64,000 nucleotides of DNA, taken from the NCBI GenBank assembly GCA_945860225.1, contig CAMAPT010000013.1:35056-99055 (forward strand), in the 5' to 3' direction. This document shows positions 55,601-64,000 of the stretch, piece by piece (position 1 is the stretch's first letter; each line of letters begins with the position of its first letter). The notes under the pieces are model-generated. The model made no database searches, was not told the origin of the DNA, and saw only the letters and a list, made by a program, of their open reading frames with translations. Source of the DNA: Chitinophaga pinensis (GTDB lineage: Bacteria; Bacteroidota; Bacteroidia; B-17B0; Aurantibacillaceae). Made by a program: the position numbers and the translations under genes.

Positions 55601-57598
55601 TTAAAATGCCACCTGTTTTTTAAATAATTTATTATACTTCAAAGTAATACCCACTTCATAATTTCTTAAAGGCATCGGTCTATTTGGCATCACTGTGTAA
55701 TTACTATTCAATAAATTATTGATGTTACAAAATAATTCACCAAAAAAAGTTTTAAATGCATATTGATATGAGCATCTAACGTTTATCAAATAATATGGAT
55801 TAAGCCATTCTGTATTATCCGTTGTAGTGAAACGATATCCTGTGTAGGTTTGATTAAATAAAATCATAGACGTTTTATACCGAATCAAAAAAGTGTATTG
55901 GCCATTGTATCGGGGAGTAAAAATCAATTGGCGTCCTAAGGACTGGTCATTTTCACCTAAAGTTTTTTGATTGGTTGATAAGACATACGAGGTATGGAGT
56001 GTAGACTGCAGCAGCCAGTGTTTGTAGGAATAAGATAATTCCATTTTTGTATCCGTACCTCTGCTATAAACTTCAGCTACATTTCTTGGGCTCCAGTATG
56101 AATATTCCCCAGGAAGCCATATAATCCAATTGGTTGTTCGACGATTAAAATAATTGGCTTCGGTTAGTAATTTAATTTTTTTAAACTGATACGCTAATTC
56201 AATACCACCATCAACTTCATAGCCATATTCCGATTTAAGATTGGGATTGCCCCCGGGATTCCAATATAAATCATTTAAAGTTGGTTGCCTATATGATTTA
56301 TTAGCGTTAACCTTAGTAGCAACATGTTTAGTCCACTGACAAAGTATACCGGTATTTCCTGTCAACGGAATCGCTATTTGATTTGCGAGTTCTTTGCGAA
56401 CTCCCATATTAAAAGTTACTCGTGACTGAAACATACTTAAACGATAACCAGCAAAAAATGCCAATTTATTTAATTGATGAGCAAATGTGGCGTCTTTTTG
56501 TTCCTGCGTCAAATCTTTTTTATATGCGCCTGTTTCAAATGAAGTTCCATTTATACTAAAACTAAATAGTTGATGACGATTAGTGTATTCTAAATCTCCT
56601 TCAGCAATTAAAGTCTTTATAGGACTTTTACTATATATGCCTTGCAAACTATCGGTATAATTTAGTTGATCATCAAAATATCCTAAACGAATGCTTGTTT
56701 TTATTTTTCTTCGGTGATAATTCCAATCAGCATTCAATTTCAAATTTTTATCATCCTGATATTGTTTAGCGGGTAACAAAGTGAATGAAGGTAAATACCT
56801 ATTCGATTCGTTATACCATAATCGCACGTTCATTATTTGATATTGATTTAACTTAAATGCCAACTCTTGTAATAATCCTTTAACTTGATAATTTGCATGA
56901 GACATTTTTTTTAGCGAGTACATCTTATCGTTTACATCTTTATACGCATAATTATTTTCTGATTGCGTAAAAAACAAATGCGTATTAGATGTTATTTTTC
57001 CGTAACCCAATATAATATTTGAAGCCATTTTTTTTGTTCCATAACTACCAATGCTTGTCTGTAAATTTGTTTTTATGCCCTGATTAAATAAAGGTTTATT
57101 GGTTAAATGAATACTACCACCCATTGCTCCGCTGCCCCATGCAGCGCTCCCTCCACCATATTCCAAAGAAATATCATTAAAAAACATCGATGGAAGTATA
57201 CTCAAATCCATTTGACCCAACAAAGCATTCTGAATATTTAGACCATTCCATAGAATTGCTGTATGACTTGCATTTCCTCCTCTCATACTTGTAGTGGCTA
57301 TATTACCCTGTCCGTATGATTTTACATGTATAGTTGATTGATTGGCTAATAAATCTGATAATGAAGAGGTAGAGTAACTTCCTAAAATAACCGAATCTAT
57401 ATGAATATTTTTTTTAGAAGACATGAGTTTTTCATATCTGGTTCCTGTAATCGTAATTTCCTTTAATCGATATAAGCCTGTATCTCGATTTTGGGATTGC
57501 ATAGAATTAAACAATGACAAAATACTTATAATCAGACCGATCACTCGCCTGATGCAGGTATTAACGTATATATAATTATGACTCAAATCTCTTTTCAA
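55601..57598 (-). CDS. btuB: TonB-dependent cobalamin receptor BtuB
   Basis: A 665-residue outer-membrane receptor. It has a signal-like N-terminus (IGLIISILSLFNSMQSQ), a TonB-box-like KEITITGT, a plug domain with TTSMRGGNASHTAILWNGLNI and GGGSAAWGSGAMGGSIHL, and a 22-strand barrel ending EVGITLKYNKLFKKQVAF. It reads from a TTG at 57598, with a GTG further in as another choice. Position directly after a cobalamin riboswitch makes vitamin B12 or a related corrinoid its substrate. A BtuG-like lipoprotein gene follows 44 bases later. Confidence 0.92.
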   Translation of the reverse strand: MKRDLSHNYIYVNTCIRRVIGLIISILSLFNSMQSQNRDTGLYRLKEITITGTRYEKLMSSKKNIHIDSVILGSYSTSSLSDLLANQSTIHVKSYGQGNIATTSMRGGNASHTAILWNGLNIQNALLGQMDLSILPSMFFNDISLEYGGGSAAWGSGAMGGSIHLTNKPLFNQGIKTNLQTSIGSYGTKKMASNIILGYGKITSNTHLFFTQSENNYAYKDVNDKMYSLKKMSHANYQVKGLLQELAFKLNQYQIMNVRLWYNESNRYLPSFTLLPAKQYQDDKNLKLNADWNYHRRKIKTSIRLGYFDDQLNYTDSLQGIYSKSPIKTLIAEGDLEYTNRHQLFSFSINGTSFETGAYKKDLTQEQKDATFAHQLNKLAFFAGYRLSMFQSRVTFNMGVRKELANQIAIPLTGNTGILCQWTKHVATKVNANKSYRQPTLNDLYWNPGGNPNLKSEYGYEVDGGIELAYQFKKIKLLTEANYFNRRTTNWIIWLPGEYSYWSPRNVAEVYSRGTDTKMELSYSYKHWLLQSTLHTSYVLSTNQKTLGENDQSLGRQLIFTPRYNGQYTFLIRYKTSMILFNQTYTGYRFTTTDNTEWLNPYYLINVRCSYQYAFKTFFGELFCNINNLLNSNYTVMPNRPMPLRNYEVGITLKYNKLFKKQVAF

Positions 57599-57624
57599 CC
57601 ATTATGTAAAATCAGAGAAAAACG

Positions 57625-57657
57625 AAAAAACAGCATCATAGATACTTGCTGTTTTTT
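57625..57657 (-). terminator. riboswitch expression platform: intrinsic terminator
   Basis: An 11-bp perfect stem (AAAAAACAGCA at 57625-57635, TGCTGTTTTTT at 57647-57657) with an 11-base loop. On the minus strand it ends in six T and lies between the cobalamin aptamer and the btuB start codon. It fits transcription attenuation when cobalamin is bound. Confidence 0.8.
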
Positions 57658-57689
57658 GATTCGCTTTTGTTTCCCCGAAAGCTTCAAAA

Positions 57690-57828
57690 CGCTATTTGGC
57701 AGGTCTTCTGACTCGTCCTTGTTTTTAAACCTTCCCATCTCAAAACAGATAGTGGCATATCTTAAAAACACTTTTTTAGGACTTACAGCAGCGGGCACTG
57801 TCCATGAATTTCACATGGTTCCCTTTTA
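57690..57828 (-). ncRNA. cobalamin riboswitch
   Basis: The minus strand carries the ordered conserved blocks of the cobalamin aptamer: AAGGGAACC near 57820, GGACAGTGCCCGC then GCTGTAAGTC, the B12-box core GCCACT (with ATCTGTTTT after it), GGGAAGG, and near the 3' end GACGAGTCAGAAGACCTGCC. All are in the right order over about 140 bases. It lies 92 bases before the btuB start. The rest of the gap 57599-57947 contains the attenuator hairpin and the terminator of the next gene. Confidence 0.95.
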
Positions 57829-57891
57829 ATTTCAGATAAAAAAACTATATCTTAAAACCAAATTGCAAAACAAATTTACTCATAAAAAACA

Positions 57892-57922
57892 AAAAACGCA
57901 CATGAAACCAATGTGCGTTTTT
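57892..57922 (-). terminator. terminator after the universal stress protein gene
   Basis: A 12-bp perfect stem (AAAAACGCACAT at 57892-57903, ATGTGCGTTTTT at 57911-57922) with a 7-base loop and T-run on the minus strand lies 26 bases after the stop codon of the tandem Usp gene. Confidence 0.88.
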
Positions 57923-57947
57923 AAATTCATTCTTTTTTCGCCTTTAT

Positions 57948-58844
57948 CTATGTTCCTGCTAAAATTGACCAATCAATATTTTCAGGATGTTCTTCAGGCT
58001 TTATGCTCAATACCGGAACTTTCGCATGATGAATAACTTGTAATGAATAGGGTCCAATAAAGAATCCACTTAATTCAGCATCCTGATCTGTCATAATACT
58101 AATTAAATCACCATTGATTTTTTCGCAATACTTAACAGTAGATACTGCCCTATTTTTAACATTCATTTCCAATTCGATATCGCAAATAACCCCCATATCA
58201 CTTGCCAATTCAGAAATTTGATGAAGTATCAAATTAACTTGCTCTGATTTCGGTTCTTCTACTTCTGACAATAAGCCTAAAACATAAACATGCGCATTAA
58301 ATTGCTTGGCTAATTCAAGCGTATAATTCACTTTTTGTCTCGAATGTTCTGATGTGTCTATAGGTAAAACAATTTTCTTGTATCCAAATTTTTCTGCTCG
58401 TTCACTCATTGTCATAACCGGACAAGGACTTTTGGTAATAACCTTTAAAGCATTACTTCCAATCGTTAAATCCTCCCATGCAGTATAACCATGAGTACCC
58501 ATTACTATTAAATCAGCTTCCAATTCTTCAGCAATGTTCACAATTTCAGTTGTCGGATTTCCTGAATTAACCACCGTTGTCACATTTACAGCGTATTCTT
58601 CTCTTATATCTGCAGCTAATTCTTCTAATTTTTTCTGAACAGCATCTGATGCCTTTTCGATATTGTCTAATGTAATACTTGGTGTAAATACATTAAACTT
58701 TTCCCAATGTTTAGTAATCACATGAACTAAAAACACCTCTCCTTTCGTATATTTAGCTAAAAACGCTCCATGTTTAATGGCTAAATAAGATGTTTCAGAA
58801 AAATCTGTGGTAATGATAATTTTATTTGTTTTAAGATGAAGCAT
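57948..58844 (-). CDS. tandem universal stress protein (two UspA domains)
   Basis: A 298-residue cytosolic protein with two UspA domains in tandem. The first (about 1-147) has IIITTDFSETSYLAIKHGA and the ATP-binding style VMGTHGYTAWEDLTIGSNALKV. The second (about 150-285) has KIVLPIDTSEHSRQKV and a weaker glycine loop, so it may not bind ATP. Such proteins help survival under starvation or stress. It is a single-gene unit. Confidence 0.92.
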   Translation of the reverse strand: MLHLKTNKIIITTDFSETSYLAIKHGAFLAKYTKGEVFLVHVITKHWEKFNVFTPSITLDNIEKASDAVQKKLEELAADIREEYAVNVTTVVNSGNPTTEIVNIAEELEADLIVMGTHGYTAWEDLTIGSNALKVITKSPCPVMTMSERAEKFGYKKIVLPIDTSEHSRQKVNYTLELAKQFNAHVYVLGLLSEVEEPKSEQVNLILHQISELASDMGVICDIELEMNVKNRAVSTVKYCEKINGDLISIMTDQDAELSGFFIGPYSLQVIHHAKVPVLSIKPEEHPENIDWSILAGT

Positions 58845-59061
58845 ATCTATTTTATTTTTGTTTCGTAAAGTTAATCATTTTTTAGACTAATTTAGAGCTA
58901 TAACAGGTGATAAATATCAAGTTATAAGGTGACTCCATTCATTAAACAAAAATCTGCTTTTCTTTTTACATCTCTTTTTTTATTCGATTGGGTTATGTTA
59001 CTTTGGGGCGTTGCAAGGATTATTTACAATTTCTTGTTGGTTTATTTGAAATAAAAAATAC

Positions 59062-59739
59062 ATGACACCAAAATTATATATTGTTCCTACACCCATCGGT
59101 AATCTGGAAGACATGACCTTTCGAGCGATTTCTACTTTAAAATCAGTTGATTTGATATTGGCAGAAGACACTCGAAATACAATTCATTTATTGCGTCATT
59201 TCAATATTGAAAAACCTTTACGTTCCTACCATGCACACAATGAACATCAGACTGTTCAGCATATTGTAAGTATGATTACCAATGAAAAATCGGTAGCGCT
59301 AGTATCTGATGCTGGAACTCCCGCTATTTCAGATCCTGGTTTTTTATTAGTGAGAGAATGTATTAAGGAAGGCATAATGATTGAAACACTGCCTGGCGCA
59401 ACAGCTTTTGTTCCTGCGTTGGTAAATAGTGGCTTACCATGCGACAATTTTGTATTTTATGGTTTTTTGCCTCAAAAGAAAGGAAGACATACTAAACTTT
59501 TATCTCTAAAAGAAGAAACTCGTACGATGTTGTTTTACGAATCCCCATTTCGATTAGTTAAATTATTAGAAGAATTTAAAGAATATTTGAGTGGTGACAG
59601 ACAAGTATCTGTGTCGAGAGAATTGTCAAAAATTCATGAAGAAAATGCTCGCGGAACGGTAGATGAACTTATTACCCATTTTAAATCAAAAACTGTTAAA
59701 GGAGAAATTGTAGTTGTGTTGGCCGGAAAAAATGATTAA
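59062..59739 (+). CDS. rsmI: 16S rRNA (cytidine1402-2'-O)-methyltransferase RsmI
   Basis: A 225-residue SAM-dependent methyltransferase of the tetrapyrrole-methylase fold that modifies C1402 of 16S rRNA. It has LYIVPTPIGNLEDMTFRA, ILAEDTRNT, LVSDAGTPAISDPG and GFLPQKKGR. Normal length. Its stop codon shares the bases TTAA (59736-59739) with the stop of the convergent kinase gene. Confidence 0.96.
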   Translation: MTPKLYIVPTPIGNLEDMTFRAISTLKSVDLILAEDTRNTIHLLRHFNIEKPLRSYHAHNEHQTVQHIVSMITNEKSVALVSDAGTPAISDPGFLLVRECIKEGIMIETLPGATAFVPALVNSGLPCDNFVFYGFLPQKKGRHTKLLSLKEETRTMLFYESPFRLVKLLEEFKEYLSGDRQVSVSRELSKIHEENARGTVDELITHFKSKTVKGEIVVVLAGKND

Positions 59740-62700
59740 TTGTTTATCTCTGAATGAGATATATGCTGAGGAAATACCAATGTAAATATGGTTCCTTTAT
59801 TAATTTCTGTATCAAATGAAATGGTCCCTTGAAACGAAACAACAGCATTTTTAACAATGGCAAGACCTAATCCAGTACCTGTAGATTTGGTTGTAAAATT
59901 AGGCGTAAATAACTTTTGTTTCACTTCATCAGGAATACCGTTTCCGTTATCTTGAATAGTAATTGTAACTGTATTACCCAATGAATAAGCATTTATAATA
60001 ATCTGTCCTTTTCTATCTTCAGGAATCGATTGCTCTGCATTTTTTAAAAGATTAGTGAAAATTCTCAAACACTGTTCCTTATCTGCCAAAATAAATAAGT
60101 CTTTTGATGCTTGTAATGCCAACTCACAATGAGTTCCTTGCTGAAATAATCGAGTTACATTTTGCAATACATCTGTCAAATTCACAACCTCTAAAACCGG
60201 ATTAGGCAATTTAGCAAAATTGGAAAACTCTGTGGCTATATGCGACAAAGTATCTATTTGCTCAATCAACATGAGCGATACTCTTTTAACCTTTTCATTA
60301 ATATCATCCGGATGTGATTCTACAACTCTCTGCAAATGCTGTATGTTTAATTTCATCGGTGTTAAAGGATTCTTTATTTCATGAGCCACCTGCTTGGCCA
60401 TTTCACGCCAGGCACTTTCCCGCTCCGATTGCGCTAATAGCTGAGAACTTTTATCCAACTTAATAAGCATATTATTGTATTCTGCCACTAATTTTCCAAT
60501 TTCATCATTAGATTCCCAGTGCAACGATTTGTTCAATTTACCAAATTGGATATTAGATATTTGTTGTTTAATCATTCTTAAAGGCTTAGTCAACAAATCA
60601 GATACTAATAATGCGATAATCGTTGTAACAGAAAATAAAATTGCATAAATATTTATCAGCGTGGTTAAATAGGCCGTCAATTCTTTTTCCAAATCTTTTT
60701 GTCGCGAAAAATAAGGTAGATTAAGATACCCTAATAATTTGTTTTGTTTGCTATAAAATGGAACATAAGCTGACAAATAAGCTAACTCGCCGATTTGTTC
60801 TTTTTGCGTATAATTAACATTCATCCCATTTATAAAATTCATATAAGCACCCGGATTCATAAGGTTAGATACCAAGCCCTGTGTATAAATAGCCGGTTGA
60901 GAACTTGCATACAATAGTCCTTTTTTATCAAATAATGAGATATCGCTGCCAAAAAGTTGTGAAAGTTTTTTCAATTTAAAAGTCGCCAGATCTTTATAAA
61001 AGGGATCTAAAACATCTTGCTCACCTATAGTTTGTTCCAATTCTTTTAAAACGGAATTCGATTTTAAAATCAATTCTTTTTGATTTTTCAACTCAAATTG
61101 CTTATTCACCACCCATATTGTTCCTATAACTGCAATGGTTAATGAGGCGATAACAACGGACACCAAAATAAATTGGATACGTTGATTCAATGACGAAAAT
61201 TGATAGTTTCTCTTAATAACTAATGCATCAAACCAAACAGCCAATAACACGAGTAAAGAAAAGAAAATAAATAAATATGAATTAGAAGTGAATTTTTCCC
61301 AAATACCGTATGCTTTATCTGTAATAATAACTGTCGTGTTTTTTTGTGGATGATATAAAAAATGTCGATAAGCGTCATTCATCAAAACATCTAATGGGCT
61401 TTTATTGATAAATAAAGGATATTGGTATTCTCCAAAGTTTTGCAATAGTTTATTAGACTCATAAACAGCATAAGAAATTTGTCTCGATTCAATTTTATTT
61501 TCCAAAGATTTATCGAGCAATAAATCAGGGAAAGCACCTAAATTAACGGCCAATTTAGGTTCCATCTGTAAAAACAAATGCACTGTTTTATAAGGATGAT
61601 AGGTGTCTTCGATGTCTATTTTAGCAACGTACCGCATCGTTTTTTTTTCCTTATAAACAAAATATAAATCCTTGCAAAGTGAAGGACTACCGCATTCTTC
61701 GATTTGATTTAAAAAATAATCTTCGTTTAAATACATTGGATTTAAATGCATAAAAACAGGTGTACAGTCGTGTTTAAACAAAGACAAAGTGATGTCATAT
61801 CTTTCAAAATAACCACTGAAATTTTGTTGTCGTAAAACCTGCTCAATCTGACTACTGTTTTGAGTTCCCGATGAAATTAATGTTTTCAATAACTCATTTT
61901 CCCTGATCGATTTACTGATTTTATTGAATTCATGCTCAGCAATGATGTCACGGCTGTCGGATAAATTCAAAGCCAATGCCTCAAAAGTTTGCTTTTTGTT
62001 AATGGATTCAAATTTGTGAAACAAAAAAGAAACCGTGAATGCATTCATTAAAATAATACTTCCAACACCCAAGAAATGACGCGATACTTGGCGAGTTTGT
62101 AAAAAAAATGAAACCAATAATAAAGGAAGCGGCCAAAAATAATCGAAAAGGTCTTTATCTACCGATGTATCGTATCGATAGACGAAACCCAAAGCCAACA
62201 TTACTATGAAACAAAAAATTATATAATGAATTAACTTACCTTCAAATAGAAAAATGACTTGTTCCGTACATTTATAAAAAGCAAATAACAATAAGCCTAC
62301 CGAAAAAAATCCGATAAAACTATATATACTAATATTGAATAAGTCATTGATATTGTATGAGATTGTAGAGTTGTTAACTAAACTGTAAATTAAAGTGCGA
62401 ATTTGAGTTGAAAAAACAACAAAAAGTACAGTATACACTACTATCAGATAAGGTAATCGCTGAGTTTTATTGGAGTCATTAAGTTTATTTATTCTTGAAA
62501 ATAGAATTGCTAAACTAAATAGCATGATGCTATTTATAAGCACATCTCCCAAAGAAGAAAAATAAAATGAAGATGCATCAGCAAATAATTTAGGGTCATA
62601 TAATAGATGATTATAAATACTAACAGGAACTTTCATATATATCATGATCGTTCTTGAAACCAAACAAAACAAAGAAAAAACTAAAATCAAATAGAATTTA

Positions 62701-63413
62701 TGTTTAATTTTTTGTCGTAAAAGCATATAACTCGATATCAAAAACATCACATAAGCGAGTAGATACCACAAGCTACTCCAACTGCTTATTCCATGATTAG
62801 CATATAATGCATTGAGATGACCTACTTCAAACAACGTATGTCCAAATTTAGATTTGATGGCATAACCAGCATCTTGAATTGGAACAACTAACTTGGCATA
62901 AAGAGGTAAATGAAACCACTCACTAAACTGATTTTTTAAATAACGATTTTCAAAATCATATTCGGTTTTAATGGCTATTAATGCCTTTATGGTGTAATTA
63001 TGAGGCCGTGTTATTTTTTGTTGAATGGCTTCATACCATCCATTTCTCATTTTAATTAATTCAACCTGTTTTTCTTGGTTATTTATCTGTAAATCAATAG
63101 TTGGTTGATTATCTGACCAAAAACATAAAGTATCTCGTCGATACACATAAAGTGCGATTCCTTCTTTTCGATACAAATTGACAAATACATGCTGATATTT
63201 TACAAATAACGCATTTGGAGTCATCTTTTTTAAATCAGTGGATAATTCATTCACATAATTTTCTGCCGTGGTTTCCTTCTGATGAAGAGCAGCTTCTGTA
63301 TCTTGAATTATATGGACATGTGATATAGATGCTGAAACGACATAATAGCCTAACAATCCCATCACAAGGCTTATTATAAATCCAGCATATATTTTTAGAT
63401 AGTGTCGATTCAT
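59736..63413 (-). CDS. very large NtrY-like membrane histidine kinase
   Basis: A 1225-residue sensor. It has an N-terminal helix (about 8-28) and a first extracytoplasmic domain. A group of about seven further helices lies roughly between 215 and 480, then another large extracytoplasmic region to about 690. More helices (about 697-717, 745-770 and 925-945), a second sensor domain between the last two and a HAMP domain follow. The phosphoacceptor His is H1011 in AKQVAHEIKNPLTPM, the NtrB/NtrY style, and the ATPase domain has N1125 and GTGLGLAIVKN. No regulator gene is adjacent. Confidence 0.9.
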   Translation of the reverse strand: MNRHYLKIYAGFIISLVMGLLGYYVVSASISHVHIIQDTEAALHQKETTAENYVNELSTDLKKMTPNALFVKYQHVFVNLYRKEGIALYVYRRDTLCFWSDNQPTIDLQINNQEKQVELIKMRNGWYEAIQQKITRPHNYTIKALIAIKTEYDFENRYLKNQFSEWFHLPLYAKLVVPIQDAGYAIKSKFGHTLFEVGHLNALYANHGISSWSSLWYLLAYVMFLISSYMLLRQKIKHKFYLILVFSLFCLVSRTIMIYMKVPVSIYNHLLYDPKLFADASSFYFSSLGDVLINSIMLFSLAILFSRINKLNDSNKTQRLPYLIVVYTVLFVVFSTQIRTLIYSLVNNSTISYNINDLFNISIYSFIGFFSVGLLLFAFYKCTEQVIFLFEGKLIHYIIFCFIVMLALGFVYRYDTSVDKDLFDYFWPLPLLLVSFFLQTRQVSRHFLGVGSIILMNAFTVSFLFHKFESINKKQTFEALALNLSDSRDIIAEHEFNKISKSIRENELLKTLISSGTQNSSQIEQVLRQQNFSGYFERYDITLSLFKHDCTPVFMHLNPMYLNEDYFLNQIEECGSPSLCKDLYFVYKEKKTMRYVAKIDIEDTYHPYKTVHLFLQMEPKLAVNLGAFPDLLLDKSLENKIESRQISYAVYESNKLLQNFGEYQYPLFINKSPLDVLMNDAYRHFLYHPQKNTTVIITDKAYGIWEKFTSNSYLFIFFSLLVLLAVWFDALVIKRNYQFSSLNQRIQFILVSVVIASLTIAVIGTIWVVNKQFELKNQKELILKSNSVLKELEQTIGEQDVLDPFYKDLATFKLKKLSQLFGSDISLFDKKGLLYASSQPAIYTQGLVSNLMNPGAYMNFINGMNVNYTQKEQIGELAYLSAYVPFYSKQNKLLGYLNLPYFSRQKDLEKELTAYLTTLINIYAILFSVTTIIALLVSDLLTKPLRMIKQQISNIQFGKLNKSLHWESNDEIGKLVAEYNNMLIKLDKSSQLLAQSERESAWREMAKQVAHEIKNPLTPMKLNIQHLQRVVESHPDDINEKVKRVSLMLIEQIDTLSHIATEFSNFAKLPNPVLEVVNLTDVLQNVTRLFQQGTHCELALQASKDLFILADKEQCLRIFTNLLKNAEQSIPEDRKGQIIINAYSLGNTVTITIQDNGNGIPDEVKQKLFTPNFTTKSTGTGLGLAIVKNAVVSFQGTISFDTEINKGTIFTLVFPQHISHSEINN

Positions 63414-63480
63414 AAAATATGAGTAACAATGTAATATTTTTTTAGAAATCAGCGCAAATTCTAATGTTATAATAAATTAA

Positions 63481-63512
63481 AAAGCCCCTTGCAATGTATT
63501 GCAAGGGGCTTT
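63481..63512 (-). terminator. terminator after the T9SS protein gene at the window end
   Basis: A 14-bp perfect stem (AAAGCCCCTTGCAA at 63481-63494, TTGCAAGGGGCTTT at 63499-63512) with a 4-base loop is followed on the minus strand by T-rich sequence. It lies 18 bases after the stop codon. Confidence 0.9.
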
Positions 63513-63530
63513 AATAATCGTTGAACCTTT

Positions 63531-64000
63531 CTAATCAACAATCAATCGTGCCGAATAGAGATTCATTGGTGAATTTACATTAATCATGTAAATACCTTTG
63601 GCCAGGTATAATTTCTCTAAATCTAATTTGGTTGTTAATTGACCATTGTCTGCATTTAATTTAGAAGATTGGTAAACTAATTTACCGTACATATCATATA
63701 CCTCTACAACAAATTCCTTTTCAATTGTATTTAATAAATCTAAATTAAATAAGCCATGAGTCGGATTTGGATAGATATTTAGAGATGGTATTACATCCAA
63801 CGGTTTATCCGGAGAATTGCCAGATTTTTCATACAACCCACAACCAATGCGGCCAACATTAACGGTTACTGTTTGTGTATTTGTCATGCCGCAAACATTT
63901 TTAGCACAAACTGTATACGTTGTTGTACCAAACGGAGTAACTGTATAATTTTGGCAAATAGTAGTAGGACTTGGATAAAGAACGGTATTAGTATTCATCA
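63531..64000 (-). CDS. C-terminal part of a T9SS-exported protein (cut by window edge)
   Basis: The last 155 or so residues of a secreted protein whose start lies beyond 64000. It shows an Ig-like/PKD-like strand region (TVTPFGTTTYTVCAKNVCG, TQTVTVNVG) as in SprB-repeat or gliding-related cell-surface proteins. A type A sorting domain follows, LNIYPNPTHGLFNLDL to SARLIVD, which sends it through the type IX system. Nothing can be said of its main domain. Confidence 0.85.
   Translation of the reverse strand, partial: MNTNTVLYPSPTTICQNYTVTPFGTTTYTVCAKNVCGMTNTQTVTVNVGRIGCGLYEKSGNSPDKPLDVIPSLNIYPNPTHGLFNLDLLNTIEKEFVVEVYDMYGKLVYQSSKLNADNGQLTTKLDLEKLYLAKGIYMINVNSPMNLYSARLIVD

Noticed and set aside
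57578..57829. Open frames on both strands across the btuB leader
   Set aside because: They overlap the cobalamin riboswitch and attenuator, which explain the sequence fully.
1..64000. CRISPR arrays, tRNA or rRNA genes
   Set aside because: No regularly spaced repeats and no cloverleaf-like or rRNA-like stretches were noticed in any gap when read by eye.

Overview
The window is AT-rich and reads as the chromosome of a member of the Bacteroidota, most likely a Flavobacteriia/Sphingobacteriia-type lineage. The evidence is TonB-dependent receptors with carboxypeptidase-like N-terminal domains, type IX secretion C-terminal sorting domains, a fused MurF-Alr, a short NuoG lacking the molybdopterin domain, a BtuG-like surface lipoprotein beside BtuB, candidate promoters of the TTG / TAnnTTTG type, and weak Shine-Dalgarno use. 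No rRNA, tRNA, CRISPR array or intact insertion sequence was seen. The only mobile-element trace is a decayed transposase 3' end near 18.5-18.8 kb.

Region 1 (92-10939, + strand) is the most unusual part. Twelve genes in one direction lie behind a perfect 29-bp palindrome that overlaps a candidate promoter. They encode a NiCoT-type metal permease, a thioredoxin-like [2Fe-2S] protein, a long COG0523 (CobW/ZagA-like) metallochaperone GTPase, a WD40 propeller starting directly at the GTPase stop codon, an HMA-domain lipoprotein, a DUF6702-type exported protein, a HupE/UreJ-like permease, a small His/Cys-rich exported protein, a TonB-dependent receptor, a PepSY-TM protein, a MerC-like membrane protein and a second COG0523 GTPase. 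Together they look like a complete transition-metal acquisition and allocation island, spanning outer membrane, periplasm, inner membrane and cytosolic delivery. The palindrome's position suggests control by a metal-responsive repressor. Zinc through a Zur-like protein is my favoured guess; nickel or cobalt is possible.

Region 2 (11010-18343) holds a secreted T9SS beta-helix protein and a large OAR-like TonB receptor, flanked by two orphan OmpR-type regulators, one of which has lost every phosphorylation residue. Region 3 (18971-20335) has 3-hydroxyanthranilate dioxygenase and a crotonase-family enzyme. Region 4 (20421-34414, - strand) is the complete 14-subunit complex I operon nuoABCDEFGHIJKLMN, interrupted by a four-helix-bundle gene between nuoJ and nuoK and carrying short repeats immediately before many of its start codons. 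Region 5 (34567-35693) is rpsF-rpsR-rplI.

Region 6 (35961-46096) contains a lytic transglycosylase, a two-component system, a thioesterase, dprA, a cytochrome oxidase accessory cluster (subunit IV, two subunit III-type proteins, heme O synthase ctaB), phosphatidylserine decarboxylase and comM. Region 7 (46107-64000) contains pyrG with a hairpin that includes its start codon, a histidine kinase with a duplicated sensor domain, murF-alr, an RprXY-like two-component pair, a cobalamin-riboswitch-controlled btuB/btuG-like operon with a clear attenuator, a tandem universal stress protein, rsmI, a 1225-residue NtrY-like kinase and the 3' end of a T9SS cargo gene cut by the window edge.
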